30,047 nucleotides of DNA from JASHVB01 sp049522565 (lineage in GTDB: Bacteria; Pseudomonadota; Alphaproteobacteria; Acetobacterales; Acetobacteraceae), in NCBI GenBank assembly GCA_049522565.1, contig JBEKNT010000037.1, positions 1 to 30,047 of the forward strand, given 5' to 3'. Each line of letters starts with the position of its first letter. Position 1 is the first letter of the stretch. The position numbers were made by a program, and so were the translations under genes. Of this stretch, positions 22,780 through 30,015 are shown in pieces. The notes beneath the pieces were generated by a model, which was not told the DNA's origin, did not search any database, and was given only the letters and a program-made list of their open reading frames with translations.

Positions 22780-23099
22780 CTTTCAGGAACCGTCCGGTTA
22801 AGTAACCCAACGGTTAATTACGAGCGGGATTGTTGTCTGTCAACGCCATTGGTCATCGTCACTCCCCGCGTCAAACTGTCATCCTGGGTGCCCGCCGGGA
22901 TGGACGATAGGCGCGCAGGCATCGGGGTATGCCGGCGGGAGGAGGCGGTTACCCGCAAGACGGTGACGCGTTCCACCAGTGGTTGGGCTACCTTGTCGGG
23001 GAGTACCCCATATTTGGTGGGCTGCCCAAACTCAGCCCTATCGCCCCTCTGCGCTCCGGTGTTAATCTGGCGACAACCAAGCCACGGAGGATTCGCAGC
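22780..23099. other. Divergent arsR / nrdB control region
   Basis: A 320-base gap between divergent genes. It holds the tandem palindromes at 22788-22816 next to arsR and an imperfect A/T-centred palindrome ACCCCATATTTGGTGG (23005-23020) upstream of nrdB. The latter is vaguely like an NrdR box but not a good match. The open frame from 22929 that joins nrdB has no protein-like composition. Confidence 0.4.
22788..22816. promoter_or_regulatory. Tandem AACC-N4-GGTT palindromes, candidate ArsR operator
   Basis: Two copies of AACC-N4-GGTT lie 9-37 bases upstream of the arsR start: AACCGTCCGGTT at 22788-22799 and TAACCCAACGGTTA at 22803-22816. Their centres are 16 bases apart. Position and symmetry are what a dimeric winged-helix autorepressor needs. 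The assignment to this ArsR is inference. Confidence 0.6.
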
Positions 23100-24173
23100 A
23101 TGGACGGCACGGCCCGGAGCGCCGACAGACCAACCGCCGACGAGCAGGCAGTCAGCTTCGGCCTGCTGACCGAGAATCCGGTCTACAAGCCGTTCCGCTA
23201 CCCCTGGGCCTACGAGGCCTGGCTCACCCAGCAGCGCGTCCACTGGCTGCCGGAGGAGGTGCCGCTGGCCGACGACGTCAAGGACTGGCACCGCAACCTG
23301 AAGGACGCCGAGCGCAACCTGCTGTCGCAGATCTTCCGCTTCTTCACCCAGGCCGATGTCGAGGTCAACAACTGCTACATGAAGCACTATTCGCGGGTCT
23401 TCAAACCGACCGAAGTGCTGATGATGCTGTCCGCCTTTTCCAACATCGAGACCGTCCACATCGCCGCCTACTCGCATCTGCTCGACACCATCGGCATGCC
23501 GGAGCTGGAATACCAGGCGTTCATGAAATATAAAGAAATGAAGGACAAGTATGACTACATGCAGTCCTTCACGGTGGATTCGAAGTTCGAGATCGCCAAG
23601 ACCCTGGCGGCGTTCGGCGCCTTCACCGAAGGGCTGCAACTGTTCGCCTCGTTCGCCATCCTGCTGAACTTTCCACGGTTCGGCAAGATGAAGGGCATGG
23701 GCCAGATCATCTCGTGGTCGGTGCGCGACGAGACGCTGCACTGCAACTCGATCGTCCGGCTGTTCCGCACCTTCGTGCAGGAAAACCCGGAGCTGTGGGA
23801 CGAGGACCTGAAGCGCGAGATCTATATCACCTGCGCCACCATCGTGGACCACGAGGACGCCTTCATCGACCTGGCCTTCGAGCAAGGCGCGGTGGAGGGG
23901 CTGACGGCGCAGGAGGTCAAGCAATACATCCGCTACATCGCCGATCGGCGCCTGGTGCAGCTTGGACTGAACGCGCTGTATCATGTATCGAAGAACCCGC
24001 TGCCCTGGCTCGACGAGATGCTCAACGCGGTGGAGCACACCAACTTCTTCGAAAACCGCGCGACGGAGTACAGCAAGGCTTCGACCATCGGCACCTGGGA
24101 GGAAGCTTTCGATGCGCCGGTGGCCGTGCTGGTCGGGGACGGCGCGCGCGACTCGAATGCGCGGGCCGTCTGA
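23100..24173 (+). CDS. nrdB: Class I ribonucleotide reductase beta subunit
   Basis: A 357-residue small subunit of aerobic ribonucleotide reductase, which houses the di-metal/tyrosyl cofactor. By pattern with known R2 proteins the metal ligands are D86, E117, H120, E177, E211 and H214 (ADVEVN, NIETVH, FTEGLQLFASFA, SVRDETLH). The radical tyrosine equivalent is Y124 (ETVHIAAYSHL). All are present, so it should be an active class I R2. ATG 23100 has GGAGG at about 23086. The C-terminus continues past the usual TEYSKxxxxGTWEEAF ending with a short GDGARDSNARAV tail. No nrdA, nrdI or nrdH lies in the window, so the alpha subunit must be encoded elsewhere. Confidence 0.95.
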   Translation: MDGTARSADRPTADEQAVSFGLLTENPVYKPFRYPWAYEAWLTQQRVHWLPEEVPLADDVKDWHRNLKDAERNLLSQIFRFFTQADVEVNNCYMKHYSRVFKPTEVLMMLSAFSNIETVHIAAYSHLLDTIGMPELEYQAFMKYKEMKDKYDYMQSFTVDSKFEIAKTLAAFGAFTEGLQLFASFAILLNFPRFGKMKGMGQIISWSVRDETLHCNSIVRLFRTFVQENPELWDEDLKREIYITCATIVDHEDAFIDLAFEQGAVEGLTAQEVKQYIRYIADRRLVQLGLNALYHVSKNPLPWLDEMLNAVEHTNFFENRATEYSKASTIGTWEEAFDAPVAVLVGDGARDSNARAV

Positions 24174-24475
24174 ATTAAAAGATTTTCGCCCTCTGCCGCG
24201 ACATTCCTCTGGTCAAGCCAGGACGGTTCAGCTAATGATACGCGCTGACGCACATGGTGAGGCAAAAAGCGGCGGGCGGGCGCATAAGTAACGCGTGGTT
24301 ACCGGTTTTGTGACGCGATTGCGGTTTGCGCAGGTGCAGATCGTCATCGGACGGAGTAAGTAGTAGGTTATGCTGCGGTCGCCACGGGGCGCCGATATTG
24401 CGGCGAAGGCCGGGTTGGCGCGCTAAGCTGCCGACCTGCAACGGAACTATTCGCGAGTGATCGAGGTTGCACCAG
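24174..24475. other. Gap downstream of nrdB
   Basis: A 302-base gap, less GC-rich than the genes. I see only weak inverted repeats (GTAAC-GCGTG-GTTAC near 24287-24301) and no terminator with a T-tract. The promoter for the small gene at 24476 is presumably here, but no confident boxes stand out. Confidence 0.35.
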
Positions 24476-24805
24476 ATGGGGACGACCACGTGGGCGGCAG
24501 ACACCACAGGCACCACAGGACAACCGGTGAGCCACGCTGAAGACGAGATCAGCCGGGAGCAGGGCGGCGGCGGCGGGGCACCGCGGTATAGCCGCCGGCT
24601 GTCCGACAAGATTCTGATCGCGTTCCATCACGCCTGCGACCAGGGCGATTTCGAAGTCGCGGAGCAATTGCTGCACATTCTGGAGATGATGCTGACCCGC
24701 CGGCCGCTGACGCCGGACGGCACGCGGCGGCGCAATATGGAGAGCCTGGTGGCGGCGCATGAGCGGCTTTGGCATTTGCGCCACCCCAACATGGACGAAA
24801 ACTGA
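24476..24805 (+). CDS. Small hypothetical protein (109 aa)
   Basis: ATG 24476 is preceded by GAGG at 24463-24466. The first 45 residues are polar with a Gly-run, while residues about 45-105 look like folded protein: RYSRRLSDKILIAFHHACDQ, GDFEVAEQLLHILEMMLTRR, then SLVAAHERLWHLRHPNMDEN. This resembles two or three amphipathic helices. I know no function. The balanced helical core supports a real gene; a GTG start at about 24528 (SHAEDEISRE) would trim the disordered N-terminus and is a reasonable alternative. Confidence 0.7.
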   Translation: MGTTTWAADTTGTTGQPVSHAEDEISREQGGGGGAPRYSRRLSDKILIAFHHACDQGDFEVAEQLLHILEMMLTRRPLTPDGTRRRNMESLVAAHERLWHLRHPNMDEN

Positions 24806-25121
24806 CCCGGGTTTGGCAGCGCAGGCGCCGTCAAGCTCAGGGTCCTGCAAGAACGGTCGAGGCAGCCGGAGTATCGCAATAAGGCGCCCGGGGTCGCCAA
24901 CGGCGACGGCGATCGGGCCGCTGTGGCTTGCGGCCGCGACCTGGCAGCGCGCTATACCAGGACCGCCCCGACCCGTGATGGCCGGGCTTGACCCGGCCAG
25001 CTATGCAGCGGTGGTGCCGCGATCGATGGCCGGTCAAGTCCTGACCGTGACGGGGTGGGGCGGTCCGTGCCGTACCAGGCGCCGTGCGGCGTCAATCCTG
25101 TAAAGAATCTCGACAGCCTCG
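24806..25121. other. Convergent gap with composite palindrome
   Basis: A 316-base gap between the small plus-strand gene and the minus-strand PEP-CTERM gene. It contains the composite palindrome 24960-25066, listed separately, and no gene that I can support. Confidence 0.45.
24960..25066. repeat. Composite palindrome in convergent gap
   Basis: Outer arms GGACCGCCCCGACCCGT (24960-24976) and ACGGGGTGGGGCGGTCC (25050-25066) pair at 16 of 17 positions. Inside, TGGCCGGG-CTTGA-CCCGGCCA (24979-24999) is a perfect 8-bp stem with a 5-base loop. A further partial copy, TGGCCGGTCAAG, follows at 25027-25038. This architecture of a short hairpin nested in a larger inverted repeat is typical of REP/BIME-like elements. 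It may also serve as a two-way transcription barrier. Confidence 0.75.
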
Positions 25122-25802
25122 CTAGCGCACGCGCTTGCGTCGGACCAGACCCAGGCCGGCCAGGCCGGCGCCAAGGAGTGCGAGCGTCGCCGGTTCGGGG
25201 ACCGGGCCCGAAACAAAGGTGACGCTGACGTTGTCCAGGCCGATGTAGTCGGAGCCGCTTGCCCCGATCAGCGAAATCGTGGTCGAGGGACCGCTCGCCG
25301 TGAAGCTCAACGTCTCGGTTTCCCAGTTGTTCGAGCCGGTGTCGGTGCTGGTAAAGGTTTGCGACGCCGCCGCCGCGCTGGCGGTGATCCCGTCCGGCAG
25401 CCCATAGCTGGAAGAGGAACCGAGATCGAACGAGAGCAGATAGCGACTGCCCGTGCTGGTGGCGATGGCCTGGGTGACGCCACTGAACGGCCCGCCACTG
25501 TTATAACCTGTCAGATCAAGGAAGTAATTGCCGTCGCTCGCAGAGAGTCCGAACGGATTGGTCGGGCCGATCCATGCCAGTGGCTCGCTGCCGGCGACCG
25601 TCCAGCCGGTCATCGCGGTGGAACCCAACCCCAGGGTCATGGTGTCCTGGGTGGTGTTATCGACAAAGTTGGTGATGTCCTCGAAGCTGCCATTGGTGAG
25701 CAAGTTCGGGTTTGCCATGGCGTGATTGGCGGCCAGCGGGGTCGCGGCCAGAGCCAGGGCGACGGTCGCCATGACGCGGATGTTGCATGGTGCAGATTTC
25801 AT
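25122..25802 (-). CDS. PEP-CTERM sorting domain-containing exported protein
   Basis: A 226-residue secreted protein. Residues 1-30 are a signal peptide (basic start, VMATVALALAATPLAA core, cleavage likely after AMA). The mature part opens NLLTNGSFEDITNF, followed by a Ser/Thr/Gly-rich beta-sandwich-like region (YLLSFDLGSSSSYG, ending YIGLDNVSVTF). The C-terminus is a PEP-CTERM signal: VPEPATLALLGAGLAGLGLV then RRKR. This is Pro-Glu-Pro, a membrane helix and a basic tail. In known systems EpsH/exosortase recognises this signal and the proteins are linked to exopolysaccharide export. No exosortase gene is in the window. The protein carries no catalytic motif I recognise. The upstream region (25830-25930) is AT-rich and probably holds its promoter. 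Confidence 0.9.
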   Translation of the reverse strand: MKSAPCNIRVMATVALALAATPLAANHAMANPNLLTNGSFEDITNFVDNTTQDTMTLGLGSTAMTGWTVAGSEPLAWIGPTNPFGLSASDGNYFLDLTGYNSGGPFSGVTQAIATSTGSRYLLSFDLGSSSSYGLPDGITASAAAASQTFTSTDTGSNNWETETLSFTASGPSTTISLIGASGSDYIGLDNVSVTFVSGPVPEPATLALLGAGLAGLGLVRRKRVR

Positions 25803-26537
25803 GTCGGTGTCCCTAACGTTGCTCGTAAGGGCGTGTCATGACAGACTGCAATTTTTATACCGTCATTCAAGGCATTGGAATTTCGGGTATCTTTTTTGCA
25901 CGTCCGTCGGGCTGTAAAGTTTTCCGACGCGCGAAATTTTGCATTGGCAGGATCAGCGTGCTACCGGCGCAGTCGGCGAGGCGGCCGCTCGCCGGCCAGC
26001 CAGCGGCGAACCCGGCGGCGCTACCGCCCCGGCAGGGAGATGCCCCCAGCCAGTTGCTGGCACGCCGCGTTCCGCCATCCTCTGGAAGCCCCGCCCGGGA
26101 TGGGCCGCCGCCGCGGCACGCGCGGCCGGGCTGCCACGGGCGACCGACGCGCCGGCCGGCGATCGCATCAGGGAATGGTGGACCTGCCTGGCTGCGACCG
26201 CCCCGGGGATGCGCCGGTGGCATCGCTGGCGACGAAATCCCGTCGTTTTGCCAACAGCAGTTCCGTCCTATCAACAACGACCGGACACAACGCGCTGTCG
26301 GACTCTGTCCTGCCGTGGTTTCCCGCTCCCCGTCGTTGCATCGTCGTTGCAAGGAGCGACGCGAAGCAGCAATCTCCCCGCCTGGCGCGGCGCGGCCCTC
26401 CATGCTGGGGGTTGCTTCGGCGCTGCGTACCTCGCAATCACCGCGGCGGCGCGGCGTGCAATACGGCGCAGGCTTCGGCAAGGTCGGGCAACGGCAACCA
26501 CGACCGCCGCGGGCACCGGCATCGAATGGAGACACAC
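25803..26537. other. Long divergent intergenic region
   Basis: 735 bases between the PEP-CTERM gene and the MFS gene. The first 130 bases are AT-rich (AATTTTTATACCGTCATTCA and GGGTATCTTTTTTGC) and probably hold the PEP-CTERM promoter. From about 25950 the sequence is very GC-rich with no start-supported gene. Near 26335-26380 the stretch CGTTGCAAGGAGCGACGCGA, then AGCAGCAATCTCC, resembles the dispersed 'GCAAGGAGCGAAGCGACGAAGCAATC'-style repeats seen in many bacterial genomes. Long open frames through the region are Arg/Pro-rich and not credible. Confidence 0.4.
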
Positions 26538-27785
26538 GTGGCGATTTCCCCCCTCACCTCCCCTGTGCTGGACGCCGAGGCGCCCGACACGGTGACGCCG
26601 GCCGCACGCAAGGCACTAATCGGCAGCGCCGTCGGCTATGCCATGGACGGGTTCGACCTGCTGATCCTGGGTTTCATGCTGCGGGCCATCTCGGCGGGGT
26701 TGGGGCTGCAGCCGGCGCAGGCCGCCTCGCTGGTCACCGCCACCCTGATCGGTGCGGTGCTGGGTGGCCTGCTGTTCGGCATGCTGTCGGACCGGCTCGG
26801 CCGGGTGCGGGTGCTGACCTGGACAATCGCGATCTTCGCCGTTTGCACCGGCCTGTGCGCGCTGGCGCCGGGATACTGGAGCCTGCTGGTGTTTCGCACC
26901 CTCGCCGGCCTCGGGCTGGGCGGTGAGTTCGGCATCGGCATGGCGCTGGTGGCCGAGGCCTGGCCGGCCGCCAAGCGCGCCCGCGCCTCGTCCTATGTCG
27001 GGCTGGGCTGGCAGGCCGGCGTGCTGGCGGCGGCGATCGTCACCCCGATCCTGCTGCCGCTGATCGGCTGGCGCGGCATGTTCGCGATCGGCGTGTTGCC
27101 GGCGGTTGCCGCCTTCTTCATCCGGCGCGACCTGGATGAACCGGCACTGTTCGTGGCGAAGGTGGCGCAGGCGGGGGGAAAAGCATCGGCGCTGCGGCTG
27201 CTGGTGGTGGATGGACCGACGGCGCGCATCAGCCTCGGCATGGTGATCCTCTGCGGCGTGCAGAACTTTGGCTATTACGGCGTGATGATCTGGCTGCCGA
27301 ATTACCTGGCCACGCGGTTTCACTATGGCCTGACGCAGTCCGCGGTGTGGACCGCGGTCACCATCCTGGGCATGGGCGTCGGCATCTACGCCTTCGGCCA
27401 GCTTGCCGACCGCATCGGCCGCCGCCCCGCCTTCCTCGGCTACATGCTGGGCGCCGCAATCATGGTGGTGGTGTATTCCCGGCTGACCGATCCCACGGCG
27501 CTGCTGATCGGCGGCGCGGTGATGGGGCTGTTCGTCAACGGCATGCTCGGCGGCTACGGCGCGTTGATGAGCGAGCTGTATCCCACCGTGGCGCGCGCCA
27601 CGGCGCAGAACGTGCTGTTCAATATCGGCCGCGCCATCGGCGGCTTCGGCCCGGTGGCGGTCGCCGCCATCGCGGTGAGCTACGGCTTCGACACCGCCAT
27701 CGCCCTGCTGGCGCTGATCTACTTGCTCGACATGCTGGCCATGTGGCTGCTGATCCCGGAGCGCCGCGGGAGCGCTCTGGCGTGA
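26538..27785 (+). CDS. MFS transporter, AAHS (aromatic acid:H+ symporter)-like
   Basis: A 415-residue 12-TM carrier. TM1 carries GYAMDGFDLLILGF (33-46); the DGFD motif within TM1 is the hallmark of AAHS-type and related sugar-acid/aromatic-acid symporters. The motif-A loop is GMLSDRLGRVRVLTW, the TM4-5 region LAGLGLGGEFGIGMALVAEA is standard, and the second-half motif reads GQLADRIGRRPAFLGY. The substrate is probably an aromatic or organic acid, which is inference. I prefer GTG 26538 because GGAGA lies 5 bases upstream; ATG 26526 is in frame but has no ribosome site. Much longer frames from 25875 are artefacts. Confidence 0.85.
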   Translation: MAISPLTSPVLDAEAPDTVTPAARKALIGSAVGYAMDGFDLLILGFMLRAISAGLGLQPAQAASLVTATLIGAVLGGLLFGMLSDRLGRVRVLTWTIAIFAVCTGLCALAPGYWSLLVFRTLAGLGLGGEFGIGMALVAEAWPAAKRARASSYVGLGWQAGVLAAAIVTPILLPLIGWRGMFAIGVLPAVAAFFIRRDLDEPALFVAKVAQAGGKASALRLLVVDGPTARISLGMVILCGVQNFGYYGVMIWLPNYLATRFHYGLTQSAVWTAVTILGMGVGIYAFGQLADRIGRRPAFLGYMLGAAIMVVVYSRLTDPTALLIGGAVMGLFVNGMLGGYGALMSELYPTVARATAQNVLFNIGRAIGGFGPVAVAAIAVSYGFDTAIALLALIYLLDMLAMWLLIPERRGSALA

Positions 27786-28005
27786 TGCCTGGCGTCCGGC
27801 GCGACGGCTTTGCCCGACCGACGGGGCAGATGACCCGTCAGGCTGGCCGACGCGTCTTGGCGGGTCTCCGGGTCAGGCACCCGGGGACAGGCTGCGGCCC
27901 GCCAGCCACGTCCCGCGGTGATGATCGAGGCAACGTCGTGGATGCCGACCGCCGGCGGCATGACGAATACGACCGGCCGGATGGTCAGCCTGGCAGGCTG
28001 TCGTC

Positions 28006-28842
28006 GTGACCCTGGCGGCAACGCTGCCGCCCGACGCCCGGCCGGTCGGCAGCGCCGCGGAACAAAGCACCGAGGTCGTCTCGAACTTGCTGGTCAACGC
28101 CGAGTACCGCCATCTGGTGCTGCGTGCGGCGCCGCCGGCGACCGACGCCGCGCCGGGGCAGTTCTTCCAGCTTCTGTGCCCGGCGCCGCCCGGCGAGGCG
28201 CCGTTCCTGCGCCGCCCGATGAGCGTCTATGGCGCCGATTCGGCCGCGGGGGAGATCGCGTTCCTCTACAAGGTCACCGGTGCCGGCACGCTCGGACTGG
28301 CGACGCTGGGGTGCGGCGATTCGCTCGACATCATGGGGCCGCTCGGCTGTGGCTTCACGCTGGACCCGGCATGGCGGTCGATCGTGGCGGTCGGACGCGG
28401 GGCGGGGCTCGCCACGCTGGGGCCGCTCGCGGCGGCGGCCCAGGCAAGGGGCGTGGCGGTCACCGCGGTGCTCAGCGCGCGGCGCCCGGACCTGGTGGTC
28501 TCCGATGCTTTGTTCCGCGCTTGTGGCGCCACGGTGATCGCGGTGACCGATGCCGAGGGCACCAGCGGCCCGATGCATGTCGAGCGGCTGCTGCGCCGGC
28601 TGATCGCGGAAGCGCGCTGCGACGCGTTCTTCACCTGCGGTTCGGCCCGCCTGCTGCGGGTGCAGCAGCGCCTGGCGCGCGAATTCGGCCTGCCCGGCCA
28701 GGCGGCGATGGAGCAGCAGATGGCGTGCGGGCTGGGCATGTGCTTCTGTTGCGTGCGGGGGTTCAATGTGGGCGGCGAGATCGTCCAGAAGCGCGTCTGT
28801 TGGGACGGCCCGGTGTTCGATTTGCTGGAGGCGCTGGCGTGA
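28006..28842 (+). CDS. pyrK: Dihydroorotate dehydrogenase electron transfer subunit (PyrK-like)
   Basis: A 278-residue FAD / 2Fe-2S protein. The FAD-binding motif is FLRRPMSVY (67-75, RRPxS). GPLGCGFTL and AVGRGAGLATL match the ferredoxin-reductase nucleotide-binding half. The iron-sulfur ligands are C241, C246, C249 and C265 (MACGLGMCFCC, then RVCWDGPVF), with a fifth cysteine at 248. In class 1B dihydroorotate dehydrogenase this subunit passes electrons from PyrD's FMN to NAD. The pyrD gene follows in the same direction. The start is GTG 28006 with a weak ribosome site. Residues 1-22 are a non-conserved extension. Confidence 0.85.
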   Translation: MTLAATLPPDARPVGSAAEQSTEVVSNLLVNAEYRHLVLRAAPPATDAAPGQFFQLLCPAPPGEAPFLRRPMSVYGADSAAGEIAFLYKVTGAGTLGLATLGCGDSLDIMGPLGCGFTLDPAWRSIVAVGRGAGLATLGPLAAAAQARGVAVTAVLSARRPDLVVSDALFRACGATVIAVTDAEGTSGPMHVERLLRRLIAEARCDAFFTCGSARLLRVQQRLAREFGLPGQAAMEQQMACGLGMCFCCVRGFNVGGEIVQKRVCWDGPVFDLLEALA

Positions 28843-28859
28843 CCGCGCTCGCTGCAATA

Positions 28860-28969
28860 CTCCCCCTCCCCTTGAGGGAGGGGGGCTGGGGGGAGGGGTG
28901 CGCACATCCGCCGGCCATCGGATGTCGGCACCCCACCCCCCTTGCCCCGTCCCTCAAGGGGAGGGGGAG
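28860..28969. repeat. C/G-rich dispersed repeat, copy 2, perfect 19-bp inverted repeat
   Basis: CTCCCCCTCCCCTTGAGGG (28860-28878) and CCCTCAAGGGGAGGGGGAG (28951-28969) are exact inverted copies. The left end also forms its own hairpin, CCCCCTCCC-CTTGA-GGGAGGGGG (28862-28884). The element fills most of the 147 bases between pyrK and pyrD and ends 20 bases before the pyrD start. It shares its core with 16101-16125 and 29953-29970. Confidence 0.88.
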
Positions 28970-28989
28970 CACCGCGTGGACCCACTCGC

Positions 28990-29937
28990 GTGACTGACCT
29001 CACCGTCCGGATCGGCGATCTGACCCTGGCGAACCCGGTGATGCCGGCGTCCGGCACCTTCGCCGAGGGGTTGGCGCAGGTGGTGGACCTGAACCGGCTC
29101 GGCGCGCTGGTGACCAAGACCATCACGCGCGAACTACGCGCCGGCAATCCGCTGCCCCGGGTGGCGGAAACCCGGGACGGCATGCTGAACGCCATCGGCA
29201 TCCCGTCGAAGGGCGTGCCGCATTTCCTGGCGCACACGCTGCCCGAGATGGCGCGGTGGACGCCGCCGCTGGTGGTCAGCATCTCGGCGCCCACGGTGGA
29301 GGGGTTCGCCGAGCTCGCCGCCACGATCAGCGTGCCCGGGGTCGCGGCGATCGAGGCCAACATCTCCTGCCCGAATATCGAGGAGGACGGCCGCGCCTTC
29401 GCGATGCGCGCGGCGTCAACCGCGGCGGTGATGCGCCGGTTGCGCGCGGCGACGAAGCTGCCGCTGTGGGCGAAGCTGACGCCGAATACCGGCGATATCG
29501 CCGAGGTGGCACAGGCGGCGGAAGCCGAGGGCGCCGACGCTGTGGTGGTGGCCAATACCATCCTGGCGATGGCGATCGACCTGACCAGCTTCCGGCCGCG
29601 GCTGGGCAATGTCATGGGCGGGCTGTCGGGGCCGGCGATCAAGCCGATCGTGTTGCGGCAGGTGTATCAGTGCGCGCGCCGGGTGCGGGTGCCGGTGATC
29701 GGCTGCGGCGGCATCAGCACGGCCGACGACGCGGCGGAATACATGCTGGCCGGCGCCACGGCGGTGCAGGTCGGCACCGCGACCTTCCTGCACCCGACCG
29801 CGATGCTGCGCATCATCGACGGGCTTGCCGCGTTCTGTGCCGCGCGCAACATCCGCCGCGTGGCGGAGTTGACCGGCGCGCTGCATCGCGAGGAGGCGGA
29901 CGAGGCCGAAGTGGAATGGCTGGAACCGGCGCCGTGA
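28990..29937 (+). CDS. pyrD: Dihydroorotate dehydrogenase, class 1 (1B type)
   Basis: A 315-residue FMN-dependent TIM barrel. Family blocks are LANPVMPASGTF (13-24), TKTITRELRAGNPLPRVAET (43-62, pattern TKT..P...GN..PR), NAIGIPSKG (67-75), IEANISCPN (121-129) with catalytic C127, AVVVANTILAMAID, GGLSGPAIKP and VIGCGGIST / VQVGTA for FMN phosphate. Catalytic Cys rather than Ser marks class 1; partnership with PyrK makes it 1B, which uses NAD. It catalyses the fourth step of UMP synthesis in the cytosol. GTG 28990 is chosen from the conserved N-terminus; an in-frame start at 28942 would translate the repeat. It is separated from pyrK by 147 bases that are mostly a palindromic repeat. Confidence 0.93.
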   Translation: MTDLTVRIGDLTLANPVMPASGTFAEGLAQVVDLNRLGALVTKTITRELRAGNPLPRVAETRDGMLNAIGIPSKGVPHFLAHTLPEMARWTPPLVVSISAPTVEGFAELAATISVPGVAAIEANISCPNIEEDGRAFAMRAASTAAVMRRLRAATKLPLWAKLTPNTGDIAEVAQAAEAEGADAVVVANTILAMAIDLTSFRPRLGNVMGGLSGPAIKPIVLRQVYQCARRVRVPVIGCGGISTADDAAEYMLAGATAVQVGTATFLHPTAMLRIIDGLAAFCAARNIRRVAELTGALHREEADEAEVEWLEPAP

Positions 29938-29944
29938 CGGTGAG

Positions 29945-30015
29945 GAAGAATTCTCCCCCTCCCCTTGTGGGGGTGGTGGGCGTGTCGGCCCCAACCCACC
30001 ACGGGTGGGGGGGGC
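29945..30015. repeat. C/G-rich dispersed repeat, copy 3
   Basis: AAGAATTCTCCCCCTCCCC (29947-29965) repeats the opening of the 16091 element exactly. The 3' part differs and forms its own stem, GTGGTGGG (29973-29980) with CCCACCAC (29995-30002). It begins 8-10 bases after the pyrD stop. The remaining 32 bases of the window hold nothing that I can identify. Confidence 0.75.

Noticed and set aside
23005..23020. NrdR box upstream of nrdB (ACCCCATATTTGGTGG)
   Set aside because: It has a palindromic tendency and an A/T centre, but no clear match to the known consensus and no second box at the usual spacing.
25875..26537. 220-residue N-terminal extension of the AAHS-type carrier
   Set aside because: Arg/Pro-rich, no homology pattern, and a GGAGA ribosome site lies directly before GTG 26538; TM1 follows soon after that start.
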